Assembly: GCF_014653945.1 (NCBI RefSeq)
Contig: NZ_BNAU01000001.1
Coordinates: 1,054,001-1,118,000, forward strand
From: Amycolatopsis deserti
GTDB lineage: Bacteria > Actinomycetota > Actinomycetes > Mycobacteriales > Pseudonocardiaceae
DNA length: 64,000 nt
Direction: 5' to 3'
Below the pieces are notes generated by a model. The model was not told where the DNA came from. It saw only the letters and a list, made by a program, of their open reading frames with translations, and ran no database searches. Shown here piece by piece: positions 21,379-29,556 of the stretch. The number at the start of each line of letters is the position of its first letter. Position 1 is the stretch's first letter. The position numbers and the translations under genes were made by a program.

Positions 21379-22941
21379 GTGGACGAAATGGCGACCACCA
21401 CTGACCCCGCTCCCGGTGCGCCCGCGCAGGCGCACCCGGCCGCGCGCGTGCGCGTGCCCTCGCGGTTCCCGTACCGCACGATCGCGATGGGCACCCTCGG
21501 CAGTCTCCTGCTCCTCATCGGCGCGCTCGGGGCCGGCGGGATCCTGATCCGCGACCCGGTGCTCGGGCACGGCCCGCTGTCCTGGGTCCGCTACGGGCAC
21601 GGGCAGATGCTCGCCAACGCGGTGCTCTACGGCGGGTTCGCGCTGGTGGTGTGGGCGTGGGTCCGGCTGGGCCGCTACATGCTCGCCGGGCGCGTCGGCA
21701 GCAGGCCGATCCTCGTCGCCGCCGCGTGCTGGATGGCGCCGCTGCTGATCTCGCCGCCGCTGTTCACCCGCGACGTGTTCTCCTACCTCGGGCAGGGCGC
21801 CCAGCTGCTGCACGGGCTCGACCCGTACGCGCACGGCCCGGCCGAGCTCGACGTTCTGCGCGACGTCGTGCAGAACGTGCACCCGGTGTGGCAGACCACC
21901 CCGGCGCCCTACGGCCCGCTGTTCCTGCTGATCGCCAAGGGTGTCGTGGCGCTGACCGGCGACAACGTGATCGCCGGGGTCATCGTGACGCGCCTGGTGC
22001 TGCTGGTCGGCCTGGCGATGATGCTGTGGGCGCTGCCGCGGCTGGTGCGTCACCTCGGCGGCAAGCTGCCGATCACCGTGTGGCTCGCGGTCGCCAGCCC
22101 GATGACCGTGATCCACCTCGTCGGCGGCCCGCACAACGACCTGCTGATGCTCGGTTTCCTCACGCTCGGTGTGCTCGCCGCGCTGGAACGCAAGCACGCG
22201 GTCGCGATCGTGCTGGTCACCATCGGCATGCTGATCAAGCCGACCGCGGCGGTCGCGCTGCCGTTCCTGGTGTGGGTGTGGGCCAACCACCTGCCGCACC
22301 CCAGCCGGATCCGCAACTTCCTCCAGGCCGGCGCGATCTCGGTCGGCCTGTTCGGGATCGTGTTCGTGGTCGGCACCTGGGTGTCGCTCGGCTCGTTCAA
22401 CCTCGGCTGGGTCACCGGCCTGCAGGCGCCGACGCTGGTGACGAACTGGCTGAACTTCCCGACCGGGCTGGGGCAGCTGGCGCACACGCTGGTGAACCTG
22501 GTGATCACCGTGCCGGAGTCGCCGTTCGTGACGGTGGCCCGCGCCCTGGCGATGCTGACGCTGGCGGCGTTCATGGTGCGGCAATGGTGGAAGGCCCGGA
22601 ACGGCGGCAACGAAGCGATCTTCCGGATGGCGATGGCGCTGCTGGCCACCGCGATCCTCGCCCCGCCGACCCTGCCGTGGTACCTGACCTGGGGCTTCGT
22701 GATCGCCTCGGCGTTCCCGTGGCGGCGCAGGCACCTGGCGATCGTGGTCGCCGTGGCGTCCTTCCTGGTGCTGGCCTACTACCCGACGGGCGAACAGGCC
22801 CTCTACGACTGGTGGTTCGTCGCGCTGGTGCTGGCGCTGTCGGTCTACGCGGCGGCGTCCCTGCTGCGCCCCGACCCGCTCGGCCTGGTCGGCGCGTGGC
22901 GGCGGCAGCCCGAGGTGCCGGACTTCGTCGGCAAGGACTAG
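21379..22941 (+). CDS. mptB: Polyprenol-phosphomannose-dependent alpha-1,6-mannosyltransferase, MptB-like
   Basis: A 520-residue GT-C type membrane glycosyltransferase with about twelve to thirteen hydrophobic segments. After the first helices it shows LFTRDVFSYLGQGAQLLHGLDPYAHGP, with the acidic residue that GT-C enzymes use to bind the lipid-phosphate donor, and then TTPAPYGPLFLLIAK. This pattern matches the MptA/MptB enzymes that extend the alpha-1,6-mannan backbone of lipomannan and lipoarabinomannan from polyprenyl-phosphomannose outside the membrane. I favour MptB over MptA from the general pattern, not from an alignment. GTG at 21379 gives the longest form; ATG at 21388 is an alternative. 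It is 65 bases after the peptide transporter operon. Confidence 0.8.
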   Translation: MDEMATTTDPAPGAPAQAHPAARVRVPSRFPYRTIAMGTLGSLLLLIGALGAGGILIRDPVLGHGPLSWVRYGHGQMLANAVLYGGFALVVWAWVRLGRYMLAGRVGSRPILVAAACWMAPLLISPPLFTRDVFSYLGQGAQLLHGLDPYAHGPAELDVLRDVVQNVHPVWQTTPAPYGPLFLLIAKGVVALTGDNVIAGVIVTRLVLLVGLAMMLWALPRLVRHLGGKLPITVWLAVASPMTVIHLVGGPHNDLLMLGFLTLGVLAALERKHAVAIVLVTIGMLIKPTAAVALPFLVWVWANHLPHPSRIRNFLQAGAISVGLFGIVFVVGTWVSLGSFNLGWVTGLQAPTLVTNWLNFPTGLGQLAHTLVNLVITVPESPFVTVARALAMLTLAAFMVRQWWKARNGGNEAIFRMAMALLATAILAPPTLPWYLTWGFVIASAFPWRRRHLAIVVAVASFLVLAYYPTGEQALYDWWFVALVLALSVYAAASLLRPDPLGLVGAWRRQPEVPDFVGKD

Positions 22942-22956
22942 CGAGCCACGCCGGCG

Positions 22957-23367
22957 TCAGGCCGATCCGGCCCACCCGCTCCACCGCGTCACGCGCGTGC
23001 GGACCACTGGCCCTTGGGGCGGGCGACGGGCGTACTGCGGGTACTTCGCCCGCAACCACTCGACCGCGCCGGGGTCGTGGTCCTCGACGGTCGCGGTGCC
23101 GTCGGCCCGGGACCACCACAACCGGGTCCAGTCCTCGTCGTAGGCGTCGGCCAGGAAGCTCACCGCCGGGTTCGCCGCGATGTTCGCCAGCCGCCGCAAC
23201 GCGGTCGTCGTCTTGGGTTTGTGGTCCACGGCGAACACGATCTCCTCGCCGGACACCGCGAACGTCACCGGCACCAGGTGCGGCTGTCCGTCCGCCGACA
23301 CCGTTGCCAGCCGCGCCACCCGCGCGGCGGCGAACCGCTCCCGCGCCTCCCGCGGATCAAGCCGCAT
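22957..23367 (-). CDS. PPOX-class F420-dependent oxidoreductase-like protein
   Basis: A 136-residue split-barrel flavin/deazaflavin-binding protein of the pyridoxamine-5-phosphate-oxidase-like superfamily. It starts with RLATVSADGQPHLVPVTFAV and continues with IVFAVDHKPKTTTALRRLANIAANPAVSFLAD, the pattern of the small actinobacterial F420-binding group (Rv0121c-like). Members reduce or bind small cofactors, and the substrate is unknown. Its start lies inside the last 11 bases of the LD-carboxypeptidase gene, so it is the third gene of the operon that starts with the S9 peptidase. Confidence 0.82.
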   Translation of the reverse strand: MRLDPREARERFAAARVARLATVSADGQPHLVPVTFAVSGEEIVFAVDHKPKTTTALRRLANIAANPAVSFLADAYDEDWTRLWWSRADGTATVEDHDPGAVEWLRAKYPQYARRPPQGPVVRTRVTRWSGWAGSA

Positions 23368-24214
23368 CGGTGATCACGCTCAGCGCGTCCGTGTCCAGCA
23401 CCGCCCCGACCCCCAGCGGCACCGTCAGCGACCCCTCGACGTGCCCGAACGGCACCCCCGCCAGCACCGGCACCCCCAGCGGCGCCAGCCGCTCCAGCAT
23501 CAGCGCCCGCACCTCCGCCGGATCCCCACACCGCGTCCAGGTGCCGAGCACGACCCCGGCCACCCCGGCGAACCAGCCGGACCGCAGCAGCTGCGTGAGC
23601 ATCCGGTCCAGCCGGTACACCGGCTCGCTCACGTCCTCCAGCACCACGATCGCCTCCCGCGCGCTGCCCTGCTCGGGTGCGCCCACACTCGCGGCGAGCA
23701 GGCTCAGGTTCCCACCGGTCAACCGGCCACGCGCGGTGCCGGGCACCAGCGCCTCGGTCCCGGGCAGCGTCACCGGCCCGGGCGTCAGCAACGCCCGCCG
23801 CAGATGCTCCCCGCCCGTCTCGTCCCAGTAGTCCCCGGCGGGCATCGGCGAGAACAGCGTCGGCAGGCCCAGCTGCTCGTGGATCGCCGCGTGCAGCGCG
23901 GTCACATCGCTCGACCCGGCGAACACCTTCGCCCCGGCGCCCCGCAGCGCGCGCCAGTCGAGCAGGTCCAGCATCCGCTGCGTGCCGTACCCGCCGCGCG
24001 CGGCGAGCACCACGTCCACCTCGGGGTCCAGCCACGCCTCGGTGAACAACTTCGCCCGCGCCGCGTCGGTGTCGGCCAGGTACCGAACCGGCCGCGAGCC
24101 CGGCGTGACCAGGTTGTGCACCCGCAGCCCCCAGGAGGCGAGCACGCCCAGCGCCCGCTCCAGCCGCTCGGGTGCGACGGGGCCGGCGGGCGCGACCAGC
24201 GCGACGGTCGTCAC
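23357..24214 (-). CDS. LD-carboxypeptidase (peptidase family S66)
   Basis: A 285-residue serine peptidase of the LdcA/MccF family. The N-terminal half has ARGGYGTQRMLD and FAGSSDVTALH, with the nucleophilic serine in the GxSD turn near residue 102. The C-terminal half has GRLTGGNLSLL, VLEDVSEPVYRLDRML carrying the catalytic glutamate, and GVPFGHVEG with the catalytic histidine. Family members cleave the L-Lys/DAP-D-Ala bond of murein tetrapeptides in recycling, or inactivate microcin C-like compounds. GTG is the start and overlaps the stop of the S9 peptidase gene by four bases. Given the D-aminopeptidase nearby, cell-wall peptide salvage is plausible. Confidence 0.87.
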   Translation of the reverse strand: MTTVALVAPAGPVAPERLERALGVLASWGLRVHNLVTPGSRPVRYLADTDAARAKLFTEAWLDPEVDVVLAARGGYGTQRMLDLLDWRALRGAGAKVFAGSSDVTALHAAIHEQLGLPTLFSPMPAGDYWDETGGEHLRRALLTPGPVTLPGTEALVPGTARGRLTGGNLSLLAASVGAPEQGSAREAIVVLEDVSEPVYRLDRMLTQLLRSGWFAGVAGVVLGTWTRCGDPAEVRALMLERLAPLGVPVLAGVPFGHVEGSLTVPLGVGAVLDTDALSVITDAA

Positions 24215-26133
24215 GAGCGCAGCTCCAGTTCCGGCACCCCGGGCGTGGCGAAGCCGAACACCTGCCCGTAGAAGGACAGCTCGGCCTCCAGCGCGGCGAT
24301 CATGGTCTCCGCCTTGCGGAACCCGTGCTGCTCGCCCTCGAAGGTCAAGTACCCGTGCGGGATGCCGCTGCCGGCCAGCGCGGCCACGAACCGGTCGGCC
24401 TGCTCGGGCGGGCAGATCTGGTCCTCCAGCCCCTGCAGGAGCAGGACCGGCCCGGCCAGCCGGTCGGCGTGCCGCAGCGGTGACCGCTCCACGTAGCGCT
24501 CGCGCGCCTCGGGCAGCGGCCCGACCAGCCCGAGCACGTAGCGGGACTCGAAGTCGTGGGTCTCGCCGCCGTCGCCGGTCCACTCGGCCAGGTCGAGGAT
24601 CGGGTACTTGATCGTCGCCGCGCGGTAGGTGGTCACGCTCGTCATCGACGCCGCCGAGGTGTAGCCGCCCGCGCTGCCGCCACGCACCGCGAGCCGCGCC
24701 GGGTCGGCGGTGCCCTCGGCGGCGAGAGCTTCCGCGACGGCGGCGCAGTCCCGCACATCGACCACGCCCCACTGTTCGCGCAGCCGTTCCCGGTAGGCGC
24801 GGCCGTAGCCGACCGAGCCGCCGTAGTTGACCGCGACGATCCCGATGCCGCGGCTGGTGAAGTAGGCGAAGTCCAGGTCGAGATCGCCGGACACGCGCCC
24901 GGTGGGGCCGCCGTGGACGTGCACCAGGTAGGGCGGGCGCTCGCCCTCGGGACCGGTGAAGCCGGGATTGGCCGGCGGGTAGACGTAGGCCGGGATCGGC
25001 ACGCCGTCCGGGCCGGGGAACGTCCGTTCCTGGGGCACCGGCAGGTACTCCGCGGGCGGCAGCGGGTGTGCGGGCGGGGTCAGCTCGGTCACCGCGCCGC
25101 TGCCGAGGTCGACGTGCACGACGGCGCTCTCGTGGCGCGGCCCGGCGGCGATGCCCGCGACCCCATCGCCGTGGCGGGCCAGGGTCGCCGCCCAGCTGGT
25201 CAGGTGCTCCGCGACCGGCGTGACCGACCCGGTGTTCTCGTCGAGCACGGCCAGCCGCCCGGAGTCGAGCACGGCGTGGCGGCCGCCGCCCAGCGGCACG
25301 AACCAGTTCGACCCGATCTTCCACAGCGGCCCGCCCAGCTCCCGCTCGCCCGGGACGAGAGCCACCGCCGTGCCGTCGAGCCCGATCCGGTGCAGGTTCC
25401 ACCAGCCGTCCGGATCCACCAGCGCGAGCAGCGTGCCCGCGTCCTCCCACTCCACCTGGCACACCGATACGCCCGGCCCGCCGGCGAGCACCCGGTGCGG
25501 GCCGAAGCCCTCGGGCCGCACCTCGGCCACGCACAGCTCGGTGGCGTCCCACGGCATGTCCGGGTGGTCCCAGCCCAGCCAGGCCGCGTGCCGCCCGTCC
25601 GGCGACAGCCGCGGCGCGGTGAGGAAGTGGTGACTGGCCGCCAGCGGCACCACCTCGCCGCCGGACAGGGACACCAGATCGCGCCGGATGTCGGTGCGCC
25701 GCGGCCCGGTGCTCGTCTCCCGCACCGCCCACACCGCGCCGTCGGGACCGGGACGCAGGTCGCCGAACCGGACACCCTGCGGCACGTGCGGCTCGGGTGT
25801 GACCGGAACCACCTCGCCGCTGTCCAGGTCGCGTGCGTAGACCCGCTGATCGTCCCAGTGGGTGAAGAACAGGGTCCGGCCGATCACCAGCCACGGCCGC
25901 CCGCCGTACTCGTGCACCCGGTTCCGCGCGTTCCACGGCGACGGCAGCATCTCCTCCGCGCCGTCCTGACCAGCGCGGACCAGTGTCAGCCTGCCGCCTT
26001 CGGCCGGCCGCGCCTCGGCCCACCAGACGGTGCCGCCGACGACGTCGAGCCACTGCGCGCCACCGCCCGCGGCGGCGACGTCGGCGGCGGAGATCGGGGA
26101 GGTCCAGGTGCCGTACGGCGCGGTTTCAGCCAC
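24211..26133 (-). CDS. Prolyl oligopeptidase family serine peptidase (S9C-like)
   Basis: A 640-residue protein. Residues 1 to about 380 form a beta-propeller with repeated WD-like blades, and the C-terminal third is an alpha/beta hydrolase. Catalytic triad: S487 in GGSAGGY, D571 in GLEDQICPP and H603 in GEQHGFRK. YINYGGS-like oxyanion residues are seen in VAVNYGGSVGYGR. It has no signal peptide, so it acts in the cytoplasm as an acylaminoacyl- or dipeptidyl-type peptidase on short peptides. It is the first gene of a three-gene operon with LD-carboxypeptidase and the PPOX protein, and diverges from the DUF3090 gene. Confidence 0.88.
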   Translation of the reverse strand: MAETAPYGTWTSPISAADVAAAGGGAQWLDVVGGTVWWAEARPAEGGRLTLVRAGQDGAEEMLPSPWNARNRVHEYGGRPWLVIGRTLFFTHWDDQRVYARDLDSGEVVPVTPEPHVPQGVRFGDLRPGPDGAVWAVRETSTGPRRTDIRRDLVSLSGGEVVPLAASHHFLTAPRLSPDGRHAAWLGWDHPDMPWDATELCVAEVRPEGFGPHRVLAGGPGVSVCQVEWEDAGTLLALVDPDGWWNLHRIGLDGTAVALVPGERELGGPLWKIGSNWFVPLGGGRHAVLDSGRLAVLDENTGSVTPVAEHLTSWAATLARHGDGVAGIAAGPRHESAVVHVDLGSGAVTELTPPAHPLPPAEYLPVPQERTFPGPDGVPIPAYVYPPANPGFTGPEGERPPYLVHVHGGPTGRVSGDLDLDFAYFTSRGIGIVAVNYGGSVGYGRAYRERLREQWGVVDVRDCAAVAEALAAEGTADPARLAVRGGSAGGYTSAASMTSVTTYRAATIKYPILDLAEWTGDGGETHDFESRYVLGLVGPLPEARERYVERSPLRHADRLAGPVLLLQGLEDQICPPEQADRFVAALAGSGIPHGYLTFEGEQHGFRKAETMIAALEAELSFYGQVFGFATPGVPELELRS

Positions 26134-26209
26134 CGCCGCACTCTAACTAAGATGCAAGCGGGGGCGGCGGATGCCGATCATGAAACGGTGGCATAGGGTC
26201 GGGGGTGCC

Positions 26210-26788
26210 ATGGCTCGTGTAATCCACGTCTTCCGCCAGCCCGACCGGTTCGTCGCAGGGACCGTCGGGGAACCCGGCGACCGCACTTTCTACCTGCAGG
26301 CCACCGAGGACGTCCGCACGGTGAGCGTGACGATCGAGAAGCAGCAGGTGCAGGTGCTCGCCGAACGCCTGTCCTCGCTGCTGGAGGAGATCGTCGCGCG
26401 CTTCGGCGCCGACGTGCCCGAGACCGTGCCCGACGACCTCGTCGACGTCGACCCGCTCGAGGTGCCGGTCGAGGAGGAGTTCCGGGTCGGCACGATGGGC
26501 CTGGGCTGGGACGCCGAATCCAGCGCGGTCGTCATCGAGCTGCTCGCGATGACCGAGGGCGAGGTCGACGAGACCGTCGTGCTCGACGACACCGAGGAGG
26601 GCCCGGACGCGGTGCGCGTGTTCCTCAGCCCGGCCGCGGCGCGGGCGTTCGCCGAGCGCGCGGACCGGGTGGTGCGCGCCGGCCGCAAGCCGTGCCCGCT
26701 GTGCGGCGAGCCGCTGGACCCGGAGGGCCACATCTGCCCGCGGCAGAACGGCTACCGGCGCAACACCGACCTGGCCGACGAGAGCTAG
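26210..26788 (+). CDS. DUF3090 family protein
   Basis: A 192-residue protein of the conserved actinobacterial DUF3090 family, whose function is not established. It starts ARVIHVFRQPDRFVAGTVGEPGDRTFYLQA and ends in a zinc ribbon: CPLCGEPLDPEGHICPRQNGYRR, with four cysteines and a trailing basic segment. The acidic middle part (VDVDPLEVPVEEEFRVGTMGLGWD) is typical of the family. I start at the ATG at 26210, because residues before it in frame do not match the family. It is followed after two bases by the SCO1664-type gene, its constant partner in many actinobacteria. Confidence 0.85.
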   Translation: MARVIHVFRQPDRFVAGTVGEPGDRTFYLQATEDVRTVSVTIEKQQVQVLAERLSSLLEEIVARFGADVPETVPDDLVDVDPLEVPVEEEFRVGTMGLGWDAESSAVVIELLAMTEGEVDETVVLDDTEEGPDAVRVFLSPAAARAFAERADRVVRAGRKPCPLCGEPLDPEGHICPRQNGYRRNTDLADES

Positions 26789-26790
26789 AC

Positions 26791-27594
26791 GTGGCCCCAC
26801 CGGTCGGCCCCGCCGATCCCCACGCCAGGGAGTTGCTGACCCGCGGCCGCCTGACCGTCGAAGGCCGCCTGGTCGACGCCTCCAACGTCACCCTGTTCTG
26901 CTCGATCGAGCTGGACGGGTTGTCCGCGCAGGCGGTGTACAAGCCGGTGTCCGGGGAGCGGCCGCTGTGGGACTTCCCGGACGGCACGCTGGCCGGCCGC
27001 GAGGTCGCCACCGCCCTGCTGTCCGAGGCGGCCGGGCTGGGCAAGGTGCCGCCGACGGTGCTGCGGGACGGCCCGTTCGGCGAGGGCATGGTGCAGCTGT
27101 GGGTGGAAACCGGCGACGAGGAGCTGATCGACGTCCGGTCGCCGAAGGACGTGCCGGACGACTGGCGCATCGTGCTGCACGCCCACGACCGCGCGGGCGA
27201 GCCCGCGGTGCTCGCGCACGCCGACCACCCCGGCATGCGGGACCTGGCGGTGCTGGACATCATCGCCAACAACACCGACCGCAAGGGCGGGCACGTCCTG
27301 GTCGGCACCGACGGCACGGTGTACGGCGTCGACCACGGCATCTGCCTGCACGCCGAGCCGAAGCTGCGCACGGTGCTGTGGGGCTGGGTGGGCGACCCGC
27401 TGCCCGGCGAGACCCTGGACAAGCTGCGCGCCCTGCCCGGCAAGATCCGCGGCGAGCTGGGCGAGCAGCTCGTGCCGCACCTGACGAAGCTGGAGATCAG
27501 CGCGATCGCCGAACGCGCCGAGATGCTCGTGGCGACCGGCGTGTTCCCCGAACCCGGCGACGACTGGCGCGCCATCCCCTGGCCGCTGTTCTGA
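26791..27594 (+). CDS. SCO1664 family protein (phosphatidylinositol-kinase-like fold)
   Basis: A 267-residue protein. Features resemble the PI3/4-kinase-like ATP-binding fold: a lysine in AVYKPVSGERPLWDFPDGTLAGREVAT and a DHG turn in YGVDHGICLHAE after LDIIANNTDRKGGHVLVG, which recalls the catalytic loop N and metal-binding D of atypical kinases. Activity has not been shown for the family as far as I know. GTG start two bases after DUF3090. In many actinobacteria these two genes precede mshC (mycothiol ligase); here an ECF sigma factor gene comes next instead. Confidence 0.82.
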   Translation: MAPPVGPADPHARELLTRGRLTVEGRLVDASNVTLFCSIELDGLSAQAVYKPVSGERPLWDFPDGTLAGREVATALLSEAAGLGKVPPTVLRDGPFGEGMVQLWVETGDEELIDVRSPKDVPDDWRIVLHAHDRAGEPAVLAHADHPGMRDLAVLDIIANNTDRKGGHVLVGTDGTVYGVDHGICLHAEPKLRTVLWGWVGDPLPGETLDKLRALPGKIRGELGEQLVPHLTKLEISAIAERAEMLVATGVFPEPGDDWRAIPWPLF

Positions 27595-27630
27595 CCTGAC
27601 CTTCCACCAATCCGGTGGCCGCCCTCACCC

Positions 27631-27654
27631 GAACTCGTGACGGGCCGGTGCGTG
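27631..27654 (+). promoter_or_regulatory. Putative ECF-sigma-dependent promoter of the Asp23 operon
   Basis: GAAC at 27631-27634 and CGTG at 27651-27654 are 16 bases apart, which resembles the GGAAC / CGT elements read by many ECF sigma factors. It lies about 58 bases before the sigma gene, suggesting autoregulation. Short motifs like this occur by chance in GC-rich DNA. Confidence 0.3.
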
Positions 27655-27711
27655 AGCTTTCGCCGTGCCCGGTGTCTGGCCTACTGAAGCGAGTGTGAAT
27701 CCGGGGAGGCT

Positions 27712-28293
27712 GTGCATGGGCGGGACGCGGTGACGGCCGGGGCCCACCTCGGCGAGGTCCTGGACGACGCGACGCTGGTCGCGCGGGCGCGTGACGGTGA
27801 CGTGCGCGCCTACGAGGAGCTGGTGCGCCGCTACCAGGGCCGCATGTACCGGCTCGCGCTGCGGATGCTGGGCAGCGCCGGCGACGCCGAGGACGTGGTG
27901 CAGGAGGTGTTCCTCACCGTGTGGCGGCGGCTGGAGCAGCTCGCCGACGACCGGGCCTTCGTCGGCTGGCTGTACCGGTCGGTCACCAACCGCTGCCTCA
28001 ACGTCATCCGCGCCCGCCGCCCGGTCACCGACGTCGACCCGGACGACACCGAGACCCGCCGCGGCGACGCCCGGCCCGAGCGCGCCGCCGAGGTGAGCGC
28101 CCAGATGGCCGCCCTGACCGCGGCACTGGCCGGGCTGACGCCGGAGCAGCGGGCCTGCTGGCTGCTGCGCGAGGTGCACGGCCGGTCCTACGAGGAGATC
28201 GCGGAGGCCGTGTCGACCTCGCCGGGCGCGGTCCGCGGGCGCATCGCGCGAGCCCGTGCGCAACTGGCGGAGGTGATGCAGCCATGGCGCTAG
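27712..28293 (+). CDS. ECF-type RNA polymerase sigma factor heading the Asp23 operon
   Basis: About 193 residues. Region 2: YEELVRRYQGRMYRLALRMLGSAGDAEDVVQEVFLTVWRRL, with RAFVGWLYRSVTNRCLN as region 2.4 into 3. Region 4: LTPEQRACWLLREVHGRSYEEIAEAVSTSPGAVRGRIARARAQL, the -35-binding helix-turn-helix. There is no C-terminal extension. GGGGAGG at 27703-27709 sits very close to the GTG at 27712; the in-frame GTG at 27730 is an alternative start. The last ten bases overlap the next gene, which carries an anti-sigma zinc motif, so sigma and regulator are made together. Confidence 0.88.
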   Translation: MHGRDAVTAGAHLGEVLDDATLVARARDGDVRAYEELVRRYQGRMYRLALRMLGSAGDAEDVVQEVFLTVWRRLEQLADDRAFVGWLYRSVTNRCLNVIRARRPVTDVDPDDTETRRGDARPERAAEVSAQMAALTAALAGLTPEQRACWLLREVHGRSYEEIAEAVSTSPGAVRGRIARARAQLAEVMQPWR

Positions 28294-28838
28294 ACCAGAC
28301 CACCCACGACCTGCCCTGCGGCCGGTCGCTGGAGGACGTGTGGGACCGCCTCGACGCGGTCACCGAGCACGACCTGACCTGCCCGCACTGCTCGACCGCC
28401 CGCGGCAGCCTGCTCGCCCTGCGGGACGCGACCCGCGAGCTGGCGGCGGAGCAGACCGAGCCGTCGCGGGACCTGACCGAGCGGATCATGTCCGCGGTCC
28501 GCGCCGACGTGCGGCGCTACCGCGGCATGGTGCGGCTGTCCGCGCCGGAGCCCGGCACGCTCGAGGTGAGCGAGCAGGCGGTCGCGGCCGTGCTGCGGTT
28601 CGCCGCCGACGAGATGGACGGCGTCCGCGCCCGCCGCTGCCGGGTCACCACCGCCGGGCTGGACGCCGACGGGCGGACGCTGATCGAGGCCGAGCTGACC
28701 ATCGCCACCGCCTACCGCGACGACCTCGCCGACGTGCTGGCGCGGCTGCGGGACCGGGTCGGCGCCGCGTGCTCGTCCGGGATCGGCGTCCGGCTGGTGC
28801 GGCTGGATCTGCGGGTCGACGACTTCTACGACCGGTGA
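28284..28838 (+). CDS. Zinc anti-sigma-like motif joined to an Asp23/Gls24-like region
   Basis: A 184-residue soluble protein. Residues 8-36 contain H8, C12 and then HDLTCPHC, an HX3CX2C pattern (H29, C33, C36) like the zinc-binding motif of ZAS anti-sigma factors. Residues from about 85 on (EVSEQAVAAVLRFAADEMDGVRARRCRVTT, then LIEAELTIATAYRDDLADVLARLRDRV and VRLDLRVDDFYDR) follow the Asp23/Gls24 pattern of a helix, paired strands, an amphipathic helix and a last strand. It starts inside the sigma gene end. My reading is that it is the cognate anti-sigma factor with an Asp23-like sensor or docking part. That coupling is inference and not, as far as I know, described. Confidence 0.65.
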   Translation: MALDQTTHDLPCGRSLEDVWDRLDAVTEHDLTCPHCSTARGSLLALRDATRELAAEQTEPSRDLTERIMSAVRADVRRYRGMVRLSAPEPGTLEVSEQAVAAVLRFAADEMDGVRARRCRVTTAGLDADGRTLIEAELTIATAYRDDLADVLARLRDRVGAACSSGIGVRLVRLDLRVDDFYDR

Positions 28839-28850
28839 GAGGGGGAACTG

Positions 28851-29204
28851 GTGCACGTCGAGTGGATCGTCGAGGACGCCGTGGTGGCGTCGGTGGCCGC
28901 GCACGCCGCCCGGTCGGTGCCGGGCGTGGCCCGGCTGGAGCCGGGCGTGGCGGGGCTGGTGCGCGGCTGGGGCCGGGCGCGGTGGCAGCAGGTCAAGGGC
29001 CTCACTCCGGCACCCGCGGACGGGGTGAGCGTCCGCCGCGCCGGGGACGACGTCGAGGTGTGGGTGGGCATCGCCACCCGCGCCGGGGCGCAGGTGGCCG
29101 CGGTCGCCAGGGCGGTGCAGCGCGAGGTGCGCGCCCGGCTGCACCGGGACACCGGGGTGCGGCCCGGTCAGGTGTCGGTGACCGTGCTGGACATCGAACG
29201 ATGA
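28851..29204 (+). CDS. Asp23/Gls24 family envelope stress response protein
   Basis: A 117-residue protein: EDAVVASVAAHAARSVPGVARLEPG, then VSVRRAGDDVEVWVGIATRAGAQVAAVARAVQREVRARLHRDTGVRPGQVSVTVLDIER. The order of a helix with A..VPGV, then an alternating strand, a long amphipathic helix and a closing VxVxVxDI strand is the Asp23/Gls24 fold pattern. The GTG start has GGGGGA upstream. The stop overlaps the next ATG (ATGA). Asp23 proteins in Firmicutes form a layer on the inner membrane face held by AmaP; the same role can be supposed here. Confidence 0.72.
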   Translation: MHVEWIVEDAVVASVAAHAARSVPGVARLEPGVAGLVRGWGRARWQQVKGLTPAPADGVSVRRAGDDVEVWVGIATRAGAQVAAVARAVQREVRARLHRDTGVRPGQVSVTVLDIER

Positions 29205-29497
29205 CCCCGCGCGCCGAGCACGTCGAGGCGATCCTGACCGCATTGTCCGAAGTGGACGGCCTGCGCCCGGCGGCACCCGCGGTGCGGCCGGTGGCGTCGT
29301 GGAACCCGGCCGCGCTGGCGGTCGACCTGACGCCGGAGGTCGTGCGCGTGCGCCTGGTCGCCACCGCGCTGCCGCTGCCGCCGCGGCTGCGGCTGGCCGG
29401 GGACGCGGTCGCGAAGGCACTGGTGGGAAGTGCTTACGCGGACGCGGAAATCCGGCTCGTGGTGACCGATGTGGACGGAACCGCGTTCGGCGCGTGA
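29201..29497 (+). CDS. Small protein of the Asp23 operon, function unknown
   Basis: A 98-residue protein that I do not recognise as a named family. Its second half (VVRVRLVATALPLPPRLRLAGDAVAKALVG, then AEIRLVVTDVDGTAFGA) has the strand, amphipathic helix, strand order seen in the neighbouring Asp23-like proteins, so it may be a shortened or divergent relative. It is translationally coupled to the gene before it by ATGA. A 59-base gap then separates it from the main Asp23 gene, the largest gap inside the operon. Confidence 0.6.
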   Translation: MTPRAEHVEAILTALSEVDGLRPAAPAVRPVASWNPAALAVDLTPEVVRVRLVATALPLPPRLRLAGDAVAKALVGSAYADAEIRLVVTDVDGTAFGA

Positions 29498-29556
29498 CGT
29501 TTCCGCGGCGGCGGTGTCGGAAGAAGTGGGAACACCAACCGGAAAGGGGAGAGAAG

